A DNA stretch of 64,000 nt from NCBI GenBank assembly GCA_029572965.1, contig JAKPQD010000024.1, positions 38,176 through 102,175 of the forward strand, read 5' to 3'. The position numbers and the translations under genes were made by a program. This document shows, one piece after another, positions 53,214 through 60,948 of the stretch (position 1 is the stretch's first letter; each line of letters opens with the position of its first letter). This stretch comes from Bacteroidota bacterium (GTDB taxonomy: Bacteria > Bacteroidota > Bacteroidia > Bacteroidales > DTGW01). A model generated the notes under the pieces. It saw only the letters and a program-made list of their open reading frames with translations, did not search any database and was not told the DNA's origin.

Positions 53214-53231
53214 GCGTAAAAAATACGTTAA
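53211..53231. promoter_or_regulatory. candidate operator palindrome of the xylose regulator
   Basis: A 21-bp interrupted palindrome TTAgCGTA-N5-TACGtTAA. Seven of eight positions per arm are symmetric. Its position overlapping the -7 box and spacer suits repression by a dimeric winged-helix regulator, and the regulator is the first gene downstream. Confidence 0.6.
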
Positions 53232-53356
53232 CTATTTTATAAAAAAATGTATTTCAGTAATTTGTAAAGAATATTTTTAAATTGCTAAATTTTGAAAAAA
53301 TATAGGTGATAACTACGAAGGTCTTATGTAGTAAAGCATTTATGGTTATTTTTATG

Positions 53357-54304
53357 CTATTTGATAAAAAATGAAATGTCCCTAAAAATTAAGTCCAGGT
53401 TATTACTGTTAAAACTGGCGGTTATATTGTCGTTGATGAGGGCAAGGCATGTGTTTGGCTTTGTATTATTTGTTGGTATTTGTTGAAAGAAAGTAATGGA
53501 GCGTTCTTTATCTTGTATTGTTTTGATTTTTATTGAATATAAAGCTTTTTCCTGTTTAATGTTATTTTTAAAGCTAATCATGTCAAGTCTTTCTTTTAAT
53601 AAAAAGTTGAGATACACTTGCATAGCTTCTTTTTTATATTTTACTTCCTGGCCTTTTGCATCAATTAGTACAGGTATTTGTCCGTTACTGAAGTCTATGG
53701 CGAACGATAGTGCACGGTTTGAAAGGTTTTCAAATGAAATCAATTTAATATCTCTTGGGTTAAAATCAATTAATGATTTGTTGTACCATTCTTCCTGACT
53801 TAAAGCAAATATTCCTGCAAAATTGCCCTGATAACCTGGTATTTTAACAATGTATGGCTGGCTACTATTTTTCATTATGGCGTATGTTGTGTGGTTGTGG
53901 TTGTTTGCCCAAATGAAATAGTCTTTTATCTTATTTTCATTTACATCATAAATTATCACTTCGTGTCCTTTTTTTGTAAGTGAATCTGCAATGGTTTGCG
54001 ATATGTTTTCAGAAACTAATGATGAAACCTCTATTGTAGAAATAATTTGAAACAAGAAGTGCATTAAGGTTTTGTCTGTACTAAATTTGTCACAATATGA
54101 CCATCCGTTTTTATTGCTTTTTAAATAAAAAACATTTTGTTTGTTTTTATTTATTTCAATTTTGCTGACAATGACATTGTTCTCAATTTTAAAAACCGCT
54201 TCGTTACTATTAAGTGTGCTTGAATAATTTTTAAAGTACAGAAATGTGGCGGCAATAGCTAAAGAAAAGGCTGTAATTATCAGGATGATGATGTTTTTTC
54301 TCAT
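53357..54304 (-). CDS. membrane-anchored DUF4340-like protein, partner of GldG
   Basis: A 315-residue protein with one N-terminal membrane anchor (about 5-24) and an extracytoplasmic beta-rich remainder. The pattern is that of DUF4340-type proteins found beside GldG-like ABC-transporter accessory proteins: IVSKIEINKNKQNVFYLKSNKNGWSY near the start, and YIVKIPGYQGNFAGIFALSQEEWYNKSLIDFNPRDIKLISFEN in the middle. The GldG gene lies 9 bp upstream on the same strand, so they are surely co-transcribed. No enzyme motif is visible. The role is unknown; it may form an envelope complex with GldG. Confidence 0.7.
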   Translation of the reverse strand: MRKNIIILIITAFSLAIAATFLYFKNYSSTLNSNEAVFKIENNVIVSKIEINKNKQNVFYLKSNKNGWSYCDKFSTDKTLMHFLFQIISTIEVSSLVSENISQTIADSLTKKGHEVIIYDVNENKIKDYFIWANNHNHTTYAIMKNSSQPYIVKIPGYQGNFAGIFALSQEEWYNKSLIDFNPRDIKLISFENLSNRALSFAIDFSNGQIPVLIDAKGQEVKYKKEAMQVYLNFLLKERLDMISFKNNIKQEKALYSIKIKTIQDKERSITFFQQIPTNNTKPNTCLALINDNITASFNSNNLDLIFRDISFFIK

Positions 54305-54313
54305 ATCATGAGT

Positions 54314-56008
54314 TTATATAAAGCGTTTTTTTTGGATATAGAAAAATATTAATGCTAAGATGGCTACCATAACAAGTGGTAAAATTATGTTTATAGCTTG
54401 CCAGAACCTTAATTCTTCTGTTAGTTTGATTTTGTTAAGTAATCGCATCTTTACTTCTTTATTCCTTATCGAAATAAGGCCGTTGTCATCAGTCAGGTAT
54501 TGAATTGCGTTTAAAATAAAGTCTTTATTGCCAAAGATTTGTGAAGTGTACTTGTCTCGGCCAATGCGCCCTAAATATATTTGCGAGTTGGTATATCTTA
54601 CGTCATTTCTGATAATGTCGGCATCGGCAATAACTATCATTTTGTTGTAAACGCTTGTTTCAATTACTTTTTTGCTTCCGACAATTTGTAAATCATCCAA
54701 CATCCTGTTTTTAAAAACAGAAGTAAACGTTCCTTCGGCAAGAACTGCTACCGGGAGAAATTGTTTGTCAAAACTTTCTAAAGCTGGTTGTTGCTTGATT
54801 TCTTGCATAGAAATAATGTAAGGCACTGTTTTTATCTTTGCTCTTGCCGATGATGTTAATAAGCTTGTAAAATGAATATTTTCAATGTTAAGTGTATCTA
54901 TATAGCTTGTATATTCTGATTTTACAAGATTGATATTTCTTGAAATCGCACTGTTCTGATTACCTGCCAATAAAGGCAAGTAAAGCCAGGGTGCAGGGGA
55001 GAATTGTGGGCGTGTATTTGATGTTGCCGTATTGACGGGGATGATATTACATTGGATGTCTTGCACAAGCACAGGGTTTAGGCGTATTCCGTAACGAAAC
55101 AGCTGGTCGTCAAGGTTGAGCTGGGCTATGTTGGCAAATGTTTTTCCATAAACGAGGCTGTCCCGGGCTACAGAAACCGGGTCGATGAGCCACAGCACTT
55201 TCCCTCCCTGCATAATATATTGGTCAACGGCAAACTTGTCTTCTTCATTCCATGGTTTTGTTGGATTTGCTATAATAATGCAACTGTAAGGTAGTAATAG
55301 TGATTGATTTCCGTGTATCTCGCCCCGGTCAACTTGAAAATAGCTGGCTAACTCGCGGGTAATATCTGCAACCTGGTACTGGTCATATTCTCCATGACCT
55401 TCAATAAAAGCAACTTTCCGGTTGTCACGAATAGCAAGGCAATGAATGGCATTTATCAACGAATATTCCAGGCTTTGTTCTGAGTGTGTAAGGTTTTCTT
55501 CTGCTGAAAGCCCGGGATTATTGCTAAGCAGGTTTATAGGAAAATCAATGTTATTGTAACTGGCAATAGCTCCGGGGATAATGTTTTTTTCGGCCATGTT
55601 GCCTTTTTTGTCTTTAATCTTTACCGAAACAGGCTCTAATCCTTGTTTGTATAGTTCTTGTATTTGTTGTTGAATGCTCTTTTCATCGTTTCCGGCATAA
55701 GGGTCAATAAATGAGTACTGAATGTGGTCTCCGGCAATAATTCTGAATTCGTCGAGTGTTTCTTTTACAGTGCGGCTTAGTCGGGTAAATCCGCCGGGTA
55801 GTTCGCCATCCAGATACACCTTTATGAAGATTTTGCCCGGCAATTTTTGTAGAATCTGCTTTGTAGGCTCAGAAAGGGTGTATCGTTTCTCTTGTGTAAG
55901 GTCTATCCTGAAATATATGAATGAAGATATGACGTAAATGCTGACAATTATAACGATGTACAAAATCAGTTTTACAAGATGCCCGCTATTTTTTAAGTTT
56001 GTTATCAT
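54314..56008 (-). CDS. gldG: GldG-type ABC transporter-associated membrane protein
   Basis: A 564-residue protein like GldG, the accessory component of the GldAFG ABC complex needed for gliding and type IX secretion stability in some Flavobacteria. It has an N-terminal helix (about 14-34), the conserved RIDLTQEKRYTLSEPTKQILQKLPGKIFIKVYLDGELPGGFTRL region, a Rossmann-like domain (KVAFIEGHGEYDQYQVADITREL, GGKVLWLIDPV) and a C-terminal helix (about 538-558). Neither gldF nor gldA is adjacent: hom lies upstream, so the permease and ATPase must be elsewhere or missing. GldG homologs also occur in non-gliding Bacteroidota. Confidence 0.88.
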   Translation of the reverse strand: MITNLKNSGHLVKLILYIVIIVSIYVISSFIYFRIDLTQEKRYTLSEPTKQILQKLPGKIFIKVYLDGELPGGFTRLSRTVKETLDEFRIIAGDHIQYSFIDPYAGNDEKSIQQQIQELYKQGLEPVSVKIKDKKGNMAEKNIIPGAIASYNNIDFPINLLSNNPGLSAEENLTHSEQSLEYSLINAIHCLAIRDNRKVAFIEGHGEYDQYQVADITRELASYFQVDRGEIHGNQSLLLPYSCIIIANPTKPWNEEDKFAVDQYIMQGGKVLWLIDPVSVARDSLVYGKTFANIAQLNLDDQLFRYGIRLNPVLVQDIQCNIIPVNTATSNTRPQFSPAPWLYLPLLAGNQNSAISRNINLVKSEYTSYIDTLNIENIHFTSLLTSSARAKIKTVPYIISMQEIKQQPALESFDKQFLPVAVLAEGTFTSVFKNRMLDDLQIVGSKKVIETSVYNKMIVIADADIIRNDVRYTNSQIYLGRIGRDKYTSQIFGNKDFILNAIQYLTDDNGLISIRNKEVKMRLLNKIKLTEELRFWQAINIILPLVMVAILALIFFYIQKKRFI

Positions 56009-56072
56009 TGTATGTTTTATAGTAATGCAAAATAAAAAAATATTCTTGTCACAATTTACTTAAAGGATACAA

Positions 56073-56105
56073 AAAAGGCACATAATGAATGTTTATGTGC
56101 CTTTT
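56073..56105 (-). terminator. terminator after hom
   Basis: AAAAGGCACATAA pairs with TTATGTGCCTTTT over 13 bp around a 7-nt loop, 20 bp past the hom stop. On the minus strand the stem is followed by TTTTTTG. Confidence 0.85.
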
Positions 56106-56124
56106 GGTGTTATATCAATCCCGA

Positions 56125-57453
56125 TTAGTTTAAAATAGGGATAATTTTGGGTTCTTCCTTCATAATACCGGGAGCTGAAGCTTTAATATCTGCAATGGCC
56201 TTTTTTATTTGCGATAAAGAGCAAGGCATGGTGGCTATTGAAAATACCGCTTTGCTTTTTTCAGGTGTATGCCTGTTATGGCTTACTGTATCTATATTTA
56301 TTTGTTGACGACCTATTGCAGTAGTTACTAATCCTGTTATTCCAGGATAATCTTCTGTAACAAATGTAATGTTGTAAGGAAGAACAACAGAATCTGCATC
56401 GGCAAGCTCAAAAGAAACCTCTTCGGGGATATTGGTTATTTGCTTGTCATAACGGGCAGCAAAAATGATATCCCCGACAATTGAACTGGCTGTTTCAAGG
56501 CTTCCTGCCCCTTTGCCGACAAAGTGGTGTTTGCCTGAATATTGGTTCAATATCTCAACGCAGTTTGTGGCTCCGTTCACTTTAGAGAGAATGTTTTCAT
56601 TTTTCACCATCATTGGCCTTACTGCTGCATATATTTTCTGATTGGTTTGTTTGGCAAAACAAATCAATTTGAGAGTACAATTCATTTCGTTGGCCAAATC
56701 AAGGTCATCCTTAGTCAGCGAGTTTATCCCTTCTTTGTACAGATGGTCATATTTTACTTGTGCCCCAAAAGCCAAACGCAGCAATATTGTTAGCTTGTGG
56801 GCAGCGTCGCCACCACTGATATCAAGTGTCGGGTCTGCTTCGGCATAGCCTGCTTTTTGGGCCATAGAAAGAGCTTCGTCAAAACTTAGCCCGTCTTCTT
56901 TCATTTTTGAAAGGATGTAGTTGCTTGTTCCGTTCATAATGCCAGAAATTTCAAGCACTTTGTCGCCGGTAAAGCTTTCTCGGATGGCTTTGATAATAGG
57001 TATTGCCCCACAAACGCTTGCTTCGTAGCCCAGGCTGACATTGTTTTCGATGGCAGTGTTGAAAATTTCTTCGCCTCTTTCGGCCAGCATGGCTTTATTG
57101 GCAGTAACAAGGTGTTTTCCGTTTTTTAATGCTGAGATCATTACGTTAAAGAGGTAATCGCTTGTGCCACCTATGGTTTCAACTACTAAATCAATTTCTT
57201 TGTCTTCAAGGATTTCTTTTGTAAAAGCAGAAGCCTCTTCCTTTGTAAGGTCTTTGCCGCCTCCGCAAAATAGATTTAGCGGAAGTTGGTATTGTTGGGC
57301 GCTTTTAGATGGAAAAAGGTCAACAATTTTTTTTAAAACAATCTTTTTTTGGGCTCTCAGGTGAAGATCATGATCCAAATCAAGAAGAATTTTGGCAACA
57401 CCGCTGCCTACTGTCCCACAGCCCAGTATTGCTATATTGAAATTTTTACTCAT
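56125..57453 (-). CDS. hom: homoserine dehydrogenase
   Basis: Hom reduces aspartate semialdehyde to homoserine, the branch to threonine and methionine. The 442-residue monofunctional enzyme has the NAD(P)-binding AILGCGTVGSGVAKILL at the N-terminus. The catalytic domain shows VTANKAMLAERGEEIF, GYEASVCGAIPIIKAIRESF, GIMNGTSNYILSKMKEDG, and AEADPTLDISGGDAAHKLTIL with the catalytic Asp/Lys region. A C-terminal ACT domain (about 355-435) suggests allosteric control. In many Bacteroidota the enzyme is fused to aspartokinase; here it stands alone. Upstream lies a threonine-rich leader peptide with attenuator-like hairpins, so expression probably responds to Thr-tRNA charging. Confidence 0.95.
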   Translation of the reverse strand: MSKNFNIAILGCGTVGSGVAKILLDLDHDLHLRAQKKIVLKKIVDLFPSKSAQQYQLPLNLFCGGGKDLTKEEASAFTKEILEDKEIDLVVETIGGTSDYLFNVMISALKNGKHLVTANKAMLAERGEEIFNTAIENNVSLGYEASVCGAIPIIKAIRESFTGDKVLEISGIMNGTSNYILSKMKEDGLSFDEALSMAQKAGYAEADPTLDISGGDAAHKLTILLRLAFGAQVKYDHLYKEGINSLTKDDLDLANEMNCTLKLICFAKQTNQKIYAAVRPMMVKNENILSKVNGATNCVEILNQYSGKHHFVGKGAGSLETASSIVGDIIFAARYDKQITNIPEEVSFELADADSVVLPYNITFVTEDYPGITGLVTTAIGRQQINIDTVSHNRHTPEKSKAVFSIATMPCSLSQIKKAIADIKASAPGIMKEEPKIIPILN

Positions 57454-57486
57454 TGTTCTAATTTTTAAATGTAAACTTTGTGAAAA

Positions 57487-57525
57487 TTTAGCAGCTTACT
57501 GCTGCAACTGCCTGATTTTGCTAAA
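57487..57525 (-). promoter_or_regulatory. leader hairpins between the thr leader peptide and hom
   Basis: TTTAGCA (57487-57493) pairs with TGCTAAA (57519-57525), and the nested GCAGC (57491-57495) pairs with GCTGC (57501-57505). These alternatives overlap and could form part of an antiterminator/terminator choice before hom. Confidence 0.45.
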
Positions 57526-57533
57526 ACAAGGAA

Positions 57534-57559
57534 AACAAAAAAATATCTCCGTAAGATAC
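57534..57559 (-). terminator. weak intrinsic-terminator-like hairpin in the hom leader
   Basis: On the minus strand TATCT-TACGG-AGATA is followed by a run of seven T. The stem is only 5-6 bp, but its place just after the leader peptide stop suits an attenuator. Confidence 0.45.
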
Positions 57560-57568
57560 AAAACACAC

Positions 57569-57616
57569 TCAACCCCCCAAGGGGGTGGTAGTTGAAGTGG
57601 TATATGTTATGCACAT
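57569..57616 (-). CDS. threonine-rich leader peptide of hom (thrL-like)
   Basis: A 15-codon reading frame on the minus strand encodes MCITYTTSTTTPLGG followed by TGA. Six of its 15 residues are threonine, and one isoleucine and a serine are also present, like the regulatory-codon run in thr operon leaders. Its last codons (11-15) lie in a CCCCC-TTG-GGGGG hairpin (57573-57585). A TAnnTTTG-like box (GAACTTTG, one mismatch, 57625-57632) sits just upstream, so the peptide would start close to the 5' end of the transcript. hom begins 115 bp downstream of its stop. This fits ribosome-mediated attenuation by threonyl-tRNA supply. The peptide itself has no expected function. Confidence 0.72.
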   Translation of the reverse strand: MCITYTTSTTTPLGG

Positions 57617-57730
57617 CAGAGGTGCAAAGTTCGAAGATATGTTCATCTTTTTTTTATTCACAAAGGTAAAAGAATGTATCAAATGTCAACAAATAGTATG
57701 CCGAAAACAATATCCTTTTTCACTGATTAT

Positions 57731-58150
57731 TTAAAAACGTTCAAGTTGTGAAAAGAAATAATTTGTTTCGATGATGGCATTTTCGTCACAATCTGAGCCA
57801 TGAATAGCATTTTCCTGAACGCCAGTGCCGTAGAGCTTACGTACAGAGCCTTCTGCTGCGTTGGCAGGGTTAGTTGCCCCTATCAATGCCCGAAATGCTT
57901 CAACGGCATTGTCTTTTTCAAGGATTGCAGCTATAACCGGCCCGGAAGTAATAAATTCAACAAGTTCGCTAAAAAAACTTTTTTCGCGGTGCACAGCATA
58001 AAAGCCTTCAGCCTGGGCTTTTGATAAACGAGTCATTTTAAGGGCTTTAACCTTAAACCCGGCTTTAGTAATCATTGCCAAAATTTCGCCCGAAAGGTTT
58101 CTTGCTGTTGCATCGGGTTTGATCATAGTAAATGTTATGTTACCTGCCAT
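57731..58150 (-). CDS. ndk: nucleoside diphosphate kinase
   Basis: Ndk transfers the gamma phosphate between nucleoside triphosphates and diphosphates by way of a phosphohistidine. The 139-residue protein has [18 protein letters not shown] at the start, [60 protein letters not shown] and the active-site histidine in [16 protein letters not shown]. Length is standard for the family. It diverges from nrnA and lies upstream of the hom leader region with no obvious co-transcription. Confidence 0.97.
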   Translation of the reverse strand: MAGNITFTMIKPDATARNLSGEILAMITKAGFKVKALKMTRLSKAQAEGFYAVHREKSFFSELVEFITSGPVIAAILEKDNAVEAFRALIGATNPANAAEGSVRKLYGTGVQENAIHGSDCDENAIIETNYFFSQLERF

Positions 58151-58239
58151 ATACGCTTTGTTAATTTTGCGAATATAAGAAAATCGGTTTTATTTATTAA
58201 TCATATCCACTATTTTTACAAAAAATTAAAATTTGCAAT

Positions 58240-59274
58240 GTGGAATACGATATAAATAAAGATATTCGGGCGGTAGATGCCCTGTTAAATGATAAATCGC
58301 CTGTTTTACTGGTAACTCATATCAACCCTGACGGGGATGCTATTGGTTCTACTATGGCCATGTATCACTATTTGAAGAAAAAAGGCAATAAAGTTTGGGC
58401 TATGACACCCAATGATTTTCCTCAATTTCTTGCCTGGGTTGAAGCAAGTAGTGATATTATTATTTTTCAAAAAAACAAGGAGCTTGCCCAGGCTGTGATT
58501 GCTGAAGCGAAGTACATTATTTGTATTGATTTTAATGGTTATGCCAGGTTAAAAGAGCTTGGCCCATTGTTAGAGGCTGCTAATGCTATGAAGGTTCTTA
58601 TTGACCATCATCCGCAACCTGATAATGGCTTTATTTATAAAATTCATGATACAAAAGCTCCGGCAACAGCACAACTTGTTTTTAAATTTATCAAAGAATC
58701 CGGGAATATTGAGCTTTTGGACAAAACGATTGCCACATGCATTTATACTGGCATGATGACCGATACTGGCGTATTTTCATACAATATCAACAATTCGGAA
58801 ACGTTCAGGGTAATAGCAGATTTGTTAGATGCCGGTATTGACAGGGATTTGATATATGATAATGTGTTCAATAACTTCTCGCATCACCGCATGCGGTTGA
58901 TGGGCTATTGTCTGAACGAGAAAATGGTAGTGTTGCCTCATCTTCATGCTGCATATATATGGCTGACAAAGAAAGAAATGGAAAAGTTCTCGTTTGAAAC
59001 AGGAGATACCGAAGGATTTGTAAATATGCCTTTTGCCATAAAAGGAATTAATATTACAGCTTTGTTTACTGAAAAACATGACCATGTGAGGGTTTCTATG
59101 CGTTCGCGTGGCGAATTTGACGTAAATAAAGTATGTTTAAAATATTTTTCTGGCGGAGGCCATAAAAATGCTGCCGGAGGAGAATCTAAAGCTCCGATAA
59201 AGGAGGTTATTAAAGAGTTTGAAAAAATACTTGAGTCGTACCGAAATGAGATACAGTGCTTTTATCATAATTAG
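58240..59274 (+). CDS. nrnA: DHH-family oligoribonuclease/PAP phosphatase (NrnA-like)
   Basis: A 344-residue DHH/DHHA1 phosphoesterase. NrnA degrades short RNA oligonucleotides and removes the 3' phosphate of pAp. The DHH domain shows VTHINPDGDAIGSTMAMYHYL, CIDFNGYARL and the signature IDHHPQPDNG, followed by YTGMMTDTGVFSY. The DHHA1 domain ends with the substrate-binding GGGHKNAAGGESKAP. The start is GTG at 58240; a nearby ATG at 58238 is out of frame. The 3' end overlaps the GldI-like gene by 29 bp, so the two are co-transcribed. Confidence 0.93.
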   Translation: MEYDINKDIRAVDALLNDKSPVLLVTHINPDGDAIGSTMAMYHYLKKKGNKVWAMTPNDFPQFLAWVEASSDIIIFQKNKELAQAVIAEAKYIICIDFNGYARLKELGPLLEAANAMKVLIDHHPQPDNGFIYKIHDTKAPATAQLVFKFIKESGNIELLDKTIATCIYTGMMTDTGVFSYNINNSETFRVIADLLDAGIDRDLIYDNVFNNFSHHRMRLMGYCLNEKMVVLPHLHAAYIWLTKKEMEKFSFETGDTEGFVNMPFAIKGINITALFTEKHDHVRVSMRSRGEFDVNKVCLKYFSGGGHKNAAGGESKAPIKEVIKEFEKILESYRNEIQCFYHN

Positions 59275-59770
59275 TTGTTTTATTGGTTTTCTCTCGTGCA
59301 GACAGCCGGTTGTCCAGCCTAATAAAAACCTGCCAGACCCTAAGAAAGAACACCTTATTGAGCTCAACCGTGCCATGGTAAAGCAAAATGAATTGCTCAT
59401 TAAAGCTTATATCAAGCGAAATGCTTATAAAATGGTGCAAACTGAAACCGGTTTGTGGTATGGGATATATAAAAAGGGCAAAGGGCCGAGGATTAAAGTT
59501 GGAACTCCGGTAGAACTCAAATACACATTAAGCTTGCTTGACGGAACGCTTTGTTATTCATCAGATTCGTTAGGGATGAAGAAGGTTAAGGCCGGGCTTG
59601 GCAACGTTGAGGCTGGTCTTGACGAAGCCTTGTTGCTTATGAATATTGGTGATGCTGCCCATATAATATTACAGCCCCATTTGGCTTATGGCTTTTCGAG
59701 TGACGGTAACCGTATTCCTCCTACATCTATTATTGTTTATGATATAGAAGTTTTTGCAGACCATAAATAA
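59246..59770 (+). CDS. FKBP-type peptidyl-prolyl isomerase lipoprotein (GldI-like)
   Basis: A 174-residue lipoprotein PPIase. The start at 59246 gives the signal peptide FIIISCFIGFLSC with a lipobox cysteine; an in-frame start nine codons earlier would weaken it. A linker helix of about 40 residues precedes the FKBP domain (about 70-174; GTPVELKYTLSLLDGTLCYSS, GLDEALLLMNIGDAAHIILQPHLAYGFSSDGNRIPPTSIIVYDIEV). This layout matches GldI, an FKBP lipoprotein needed for gliding in Flavobacterium johnsoniae, and related folding factors. The gene overlaps nrnA by 29 bp. Assignment to GldI itself rather than another FKBP lipoprotein is tentative. Confidence 0.88.
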   Translation: MRYSAFIIISCFIGFLSCRQPVVQPNKNLPDPKKEHLIELNRAMVKQNELLIKAYIKRNAYKMVQTETGLWYGIYKKGKGPRIKVGTPVELKYTLSLLDGTLCYSSDSLGMKKVKAGLGNVEAGLDEALLLMNIGDAAHIILQPHLAYGFSSDGNRIPPTSIIVYDIEVFADHK

Positions 59771-59834
59771 AAGGGTTCAATTTTTCTTTTATTTAAAAGC
59801 AATTTTGGAAAAGTCATGATATAGATGATTCTTC

Positions 59835-59842
59835 TAAATTTG
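59835..59842 (+). promoter_or_regulatory. -7 promoter box (TAAATTTG) of the EFR1 cluster
   Basis: An exact TAnnTTTG, 14 bp upstream of the ATG at 59857; no -33 element at normal spacing. Confidence 0.45.
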
Positions 59843-59856
59843 CTCAAAAAAACAAC

Positions 59857-60897
59857 ATGCCCCGTTTTAACAAACTTATCATCTATTATTTTTCCGGAAC
59901 AGGTAATTCAAAGAATGTAGCGCTTTGGTTTTCAAAAGTGGCCACAGAAAGAGGTATTATTACACTTATTGTCAATATTGCAGAAGTAGATAGATTGCAT
60001 ATAGAAACGCCTCCTCCAGATGCGTTGATTATGTTTGTTTCGCCAATACATGGATTTAATTATCCTCCGGTGATGATGCATTTTATCTTGCGTTTCCCGA
60101 AAGGTTTTAACAAGGTTGTGCTGATGAATACGCGCGCCGGAATGCTTATTGGCAAATGGGTAACTCCCGGATTATCCGGTTTGGCTTTTTATTTTGCTTC
60201 ATTGGTATTGAAATTCAAGCATTATTCTATTGTTGGGATGATGCCTGTCGATCTGCCTTCAAACTGGATATCGCTGCATCCCGGACTGAATGAGCGCACC
60301 GTAAAATTTTTACACGAGAAAAATAAAGTGAGAGTAACCGCTTTTGCTGGTAAAATTTTGGCCGGGAAAAGATGTTACAAAGCCTTGAAGGAGATTGTCC
60401 AGGATTTGGCAATATCGCCAATTTCATTGTTGTACTATTTTGTGGGGCGTTTTGTTATTTCCAAAACCTTTTATGCATCTGCAGACTGCAATAATTGCGA
60501 TTTGTGTGTTAAGAATTGCCCTGTCCGGGGAATTATCAAGGTTAACAATCGTCCATTCTGGACCTATCGCTGCGAAAGCTGTATGAAATGTATGAGCTAT
60601 TGCCCCCAAAAAGCAATAGAGACTGCTCATGCGCCATTTGCGATTTTTGTTGTTTTATATAACCTTGTGTTGATGGTGCTGTTTTACAAGTATTTTGGGC
60701 TTCTGTTCTTTACAATAGAGAATGTAATTGTCAAATTCGTTGTTGAAACAGTTATATTTATAGTTTCTCTGGCTGTTTGGTACCGGCTTATGCATTTTTT
60801 GCTGCGTTTTCATTGGTTTGAACGTTTGGTGGTTTATACATCGCTTACAAAATATACCTGGTGGGGTAGGAGATATAAAGCGTTGAAAGACAATTAG
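59857..60897 (+). CDS. EFR1 family ferredoxin with flavodoxin-like domain and membrane helices
   Basis: A 346-residue protein of the EFR1 type. The N-terminal flavodoxin-like domain begins with the FMN-phosphate loop YYFSGTGNSKNVALWF and continues to about 200. Two [4Fe-4S] clusters follow: CNNCDLCVKNCPVRG (from C211) and CESCMKCMSYCPQKA. Unusually, two or three hydrophobic helices (LVLMVLFYKYFGLLFF, VVETVIFIVSLAVWY) occupy the C-terminus, so the protein should sit at the cytoplasmic membrane. It is followed after 51 bp by an AraC-type regulator and then by a second, soluble EFR1 gene. It probably shuttles electrons; the partner is unknown. Confidence 0.87.
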   Translation: MPRFNKLIIYYFSGTGNSKNVALWFSKVATERGIITLIVNIAEVDRLHIETPPPDALIMFVSPIHGFNYPPVMMHFILRFPKGFNKVVLMNTRAGMLIGKWVTPGLSGLAFYFASLVLKFKHYSIVGMMPVDLPSNWISLHPGLNERTVKFLHEKNKVRVTAFAGKILAGKRCYKALKEIVQDLAISPISLLYYFVGRFVISKTFYASADCNNCDLCVKNCPVRGIIKVNNRPFWTYRCESCMKCMSYCPQKAIETAHAPFAIFVVLYNLVLMVLFYKYFGLLFFTIENVIVKFVVETVIFIVSLAVWYRLMHFLLRFHWFERLVVYTSLTKYTWWGRRYKALKDN

Positions 60898-60910
60898 CGA
60901 ATTAGTTAAT

Positions 60911-60942
60911 TTGAAAATTTGAAAATTTGAAAATTTGAAAAT
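60911..60942. repeat. four exact tandem copies of an 8-bp repeat upstream of the AraC-type gene
   Basis: TTGAAAAT is repeated four times without a mismatch, from 60911 to 60942. It ends directly at the AAGG ribosome-binding site (60943-60946), three bases before the regulator ATG at 60949. Slippage here would alter the 5' leader or promoter spacing. Confidence 0.9.
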
Positions 60943-60948
60943 AAGGTA

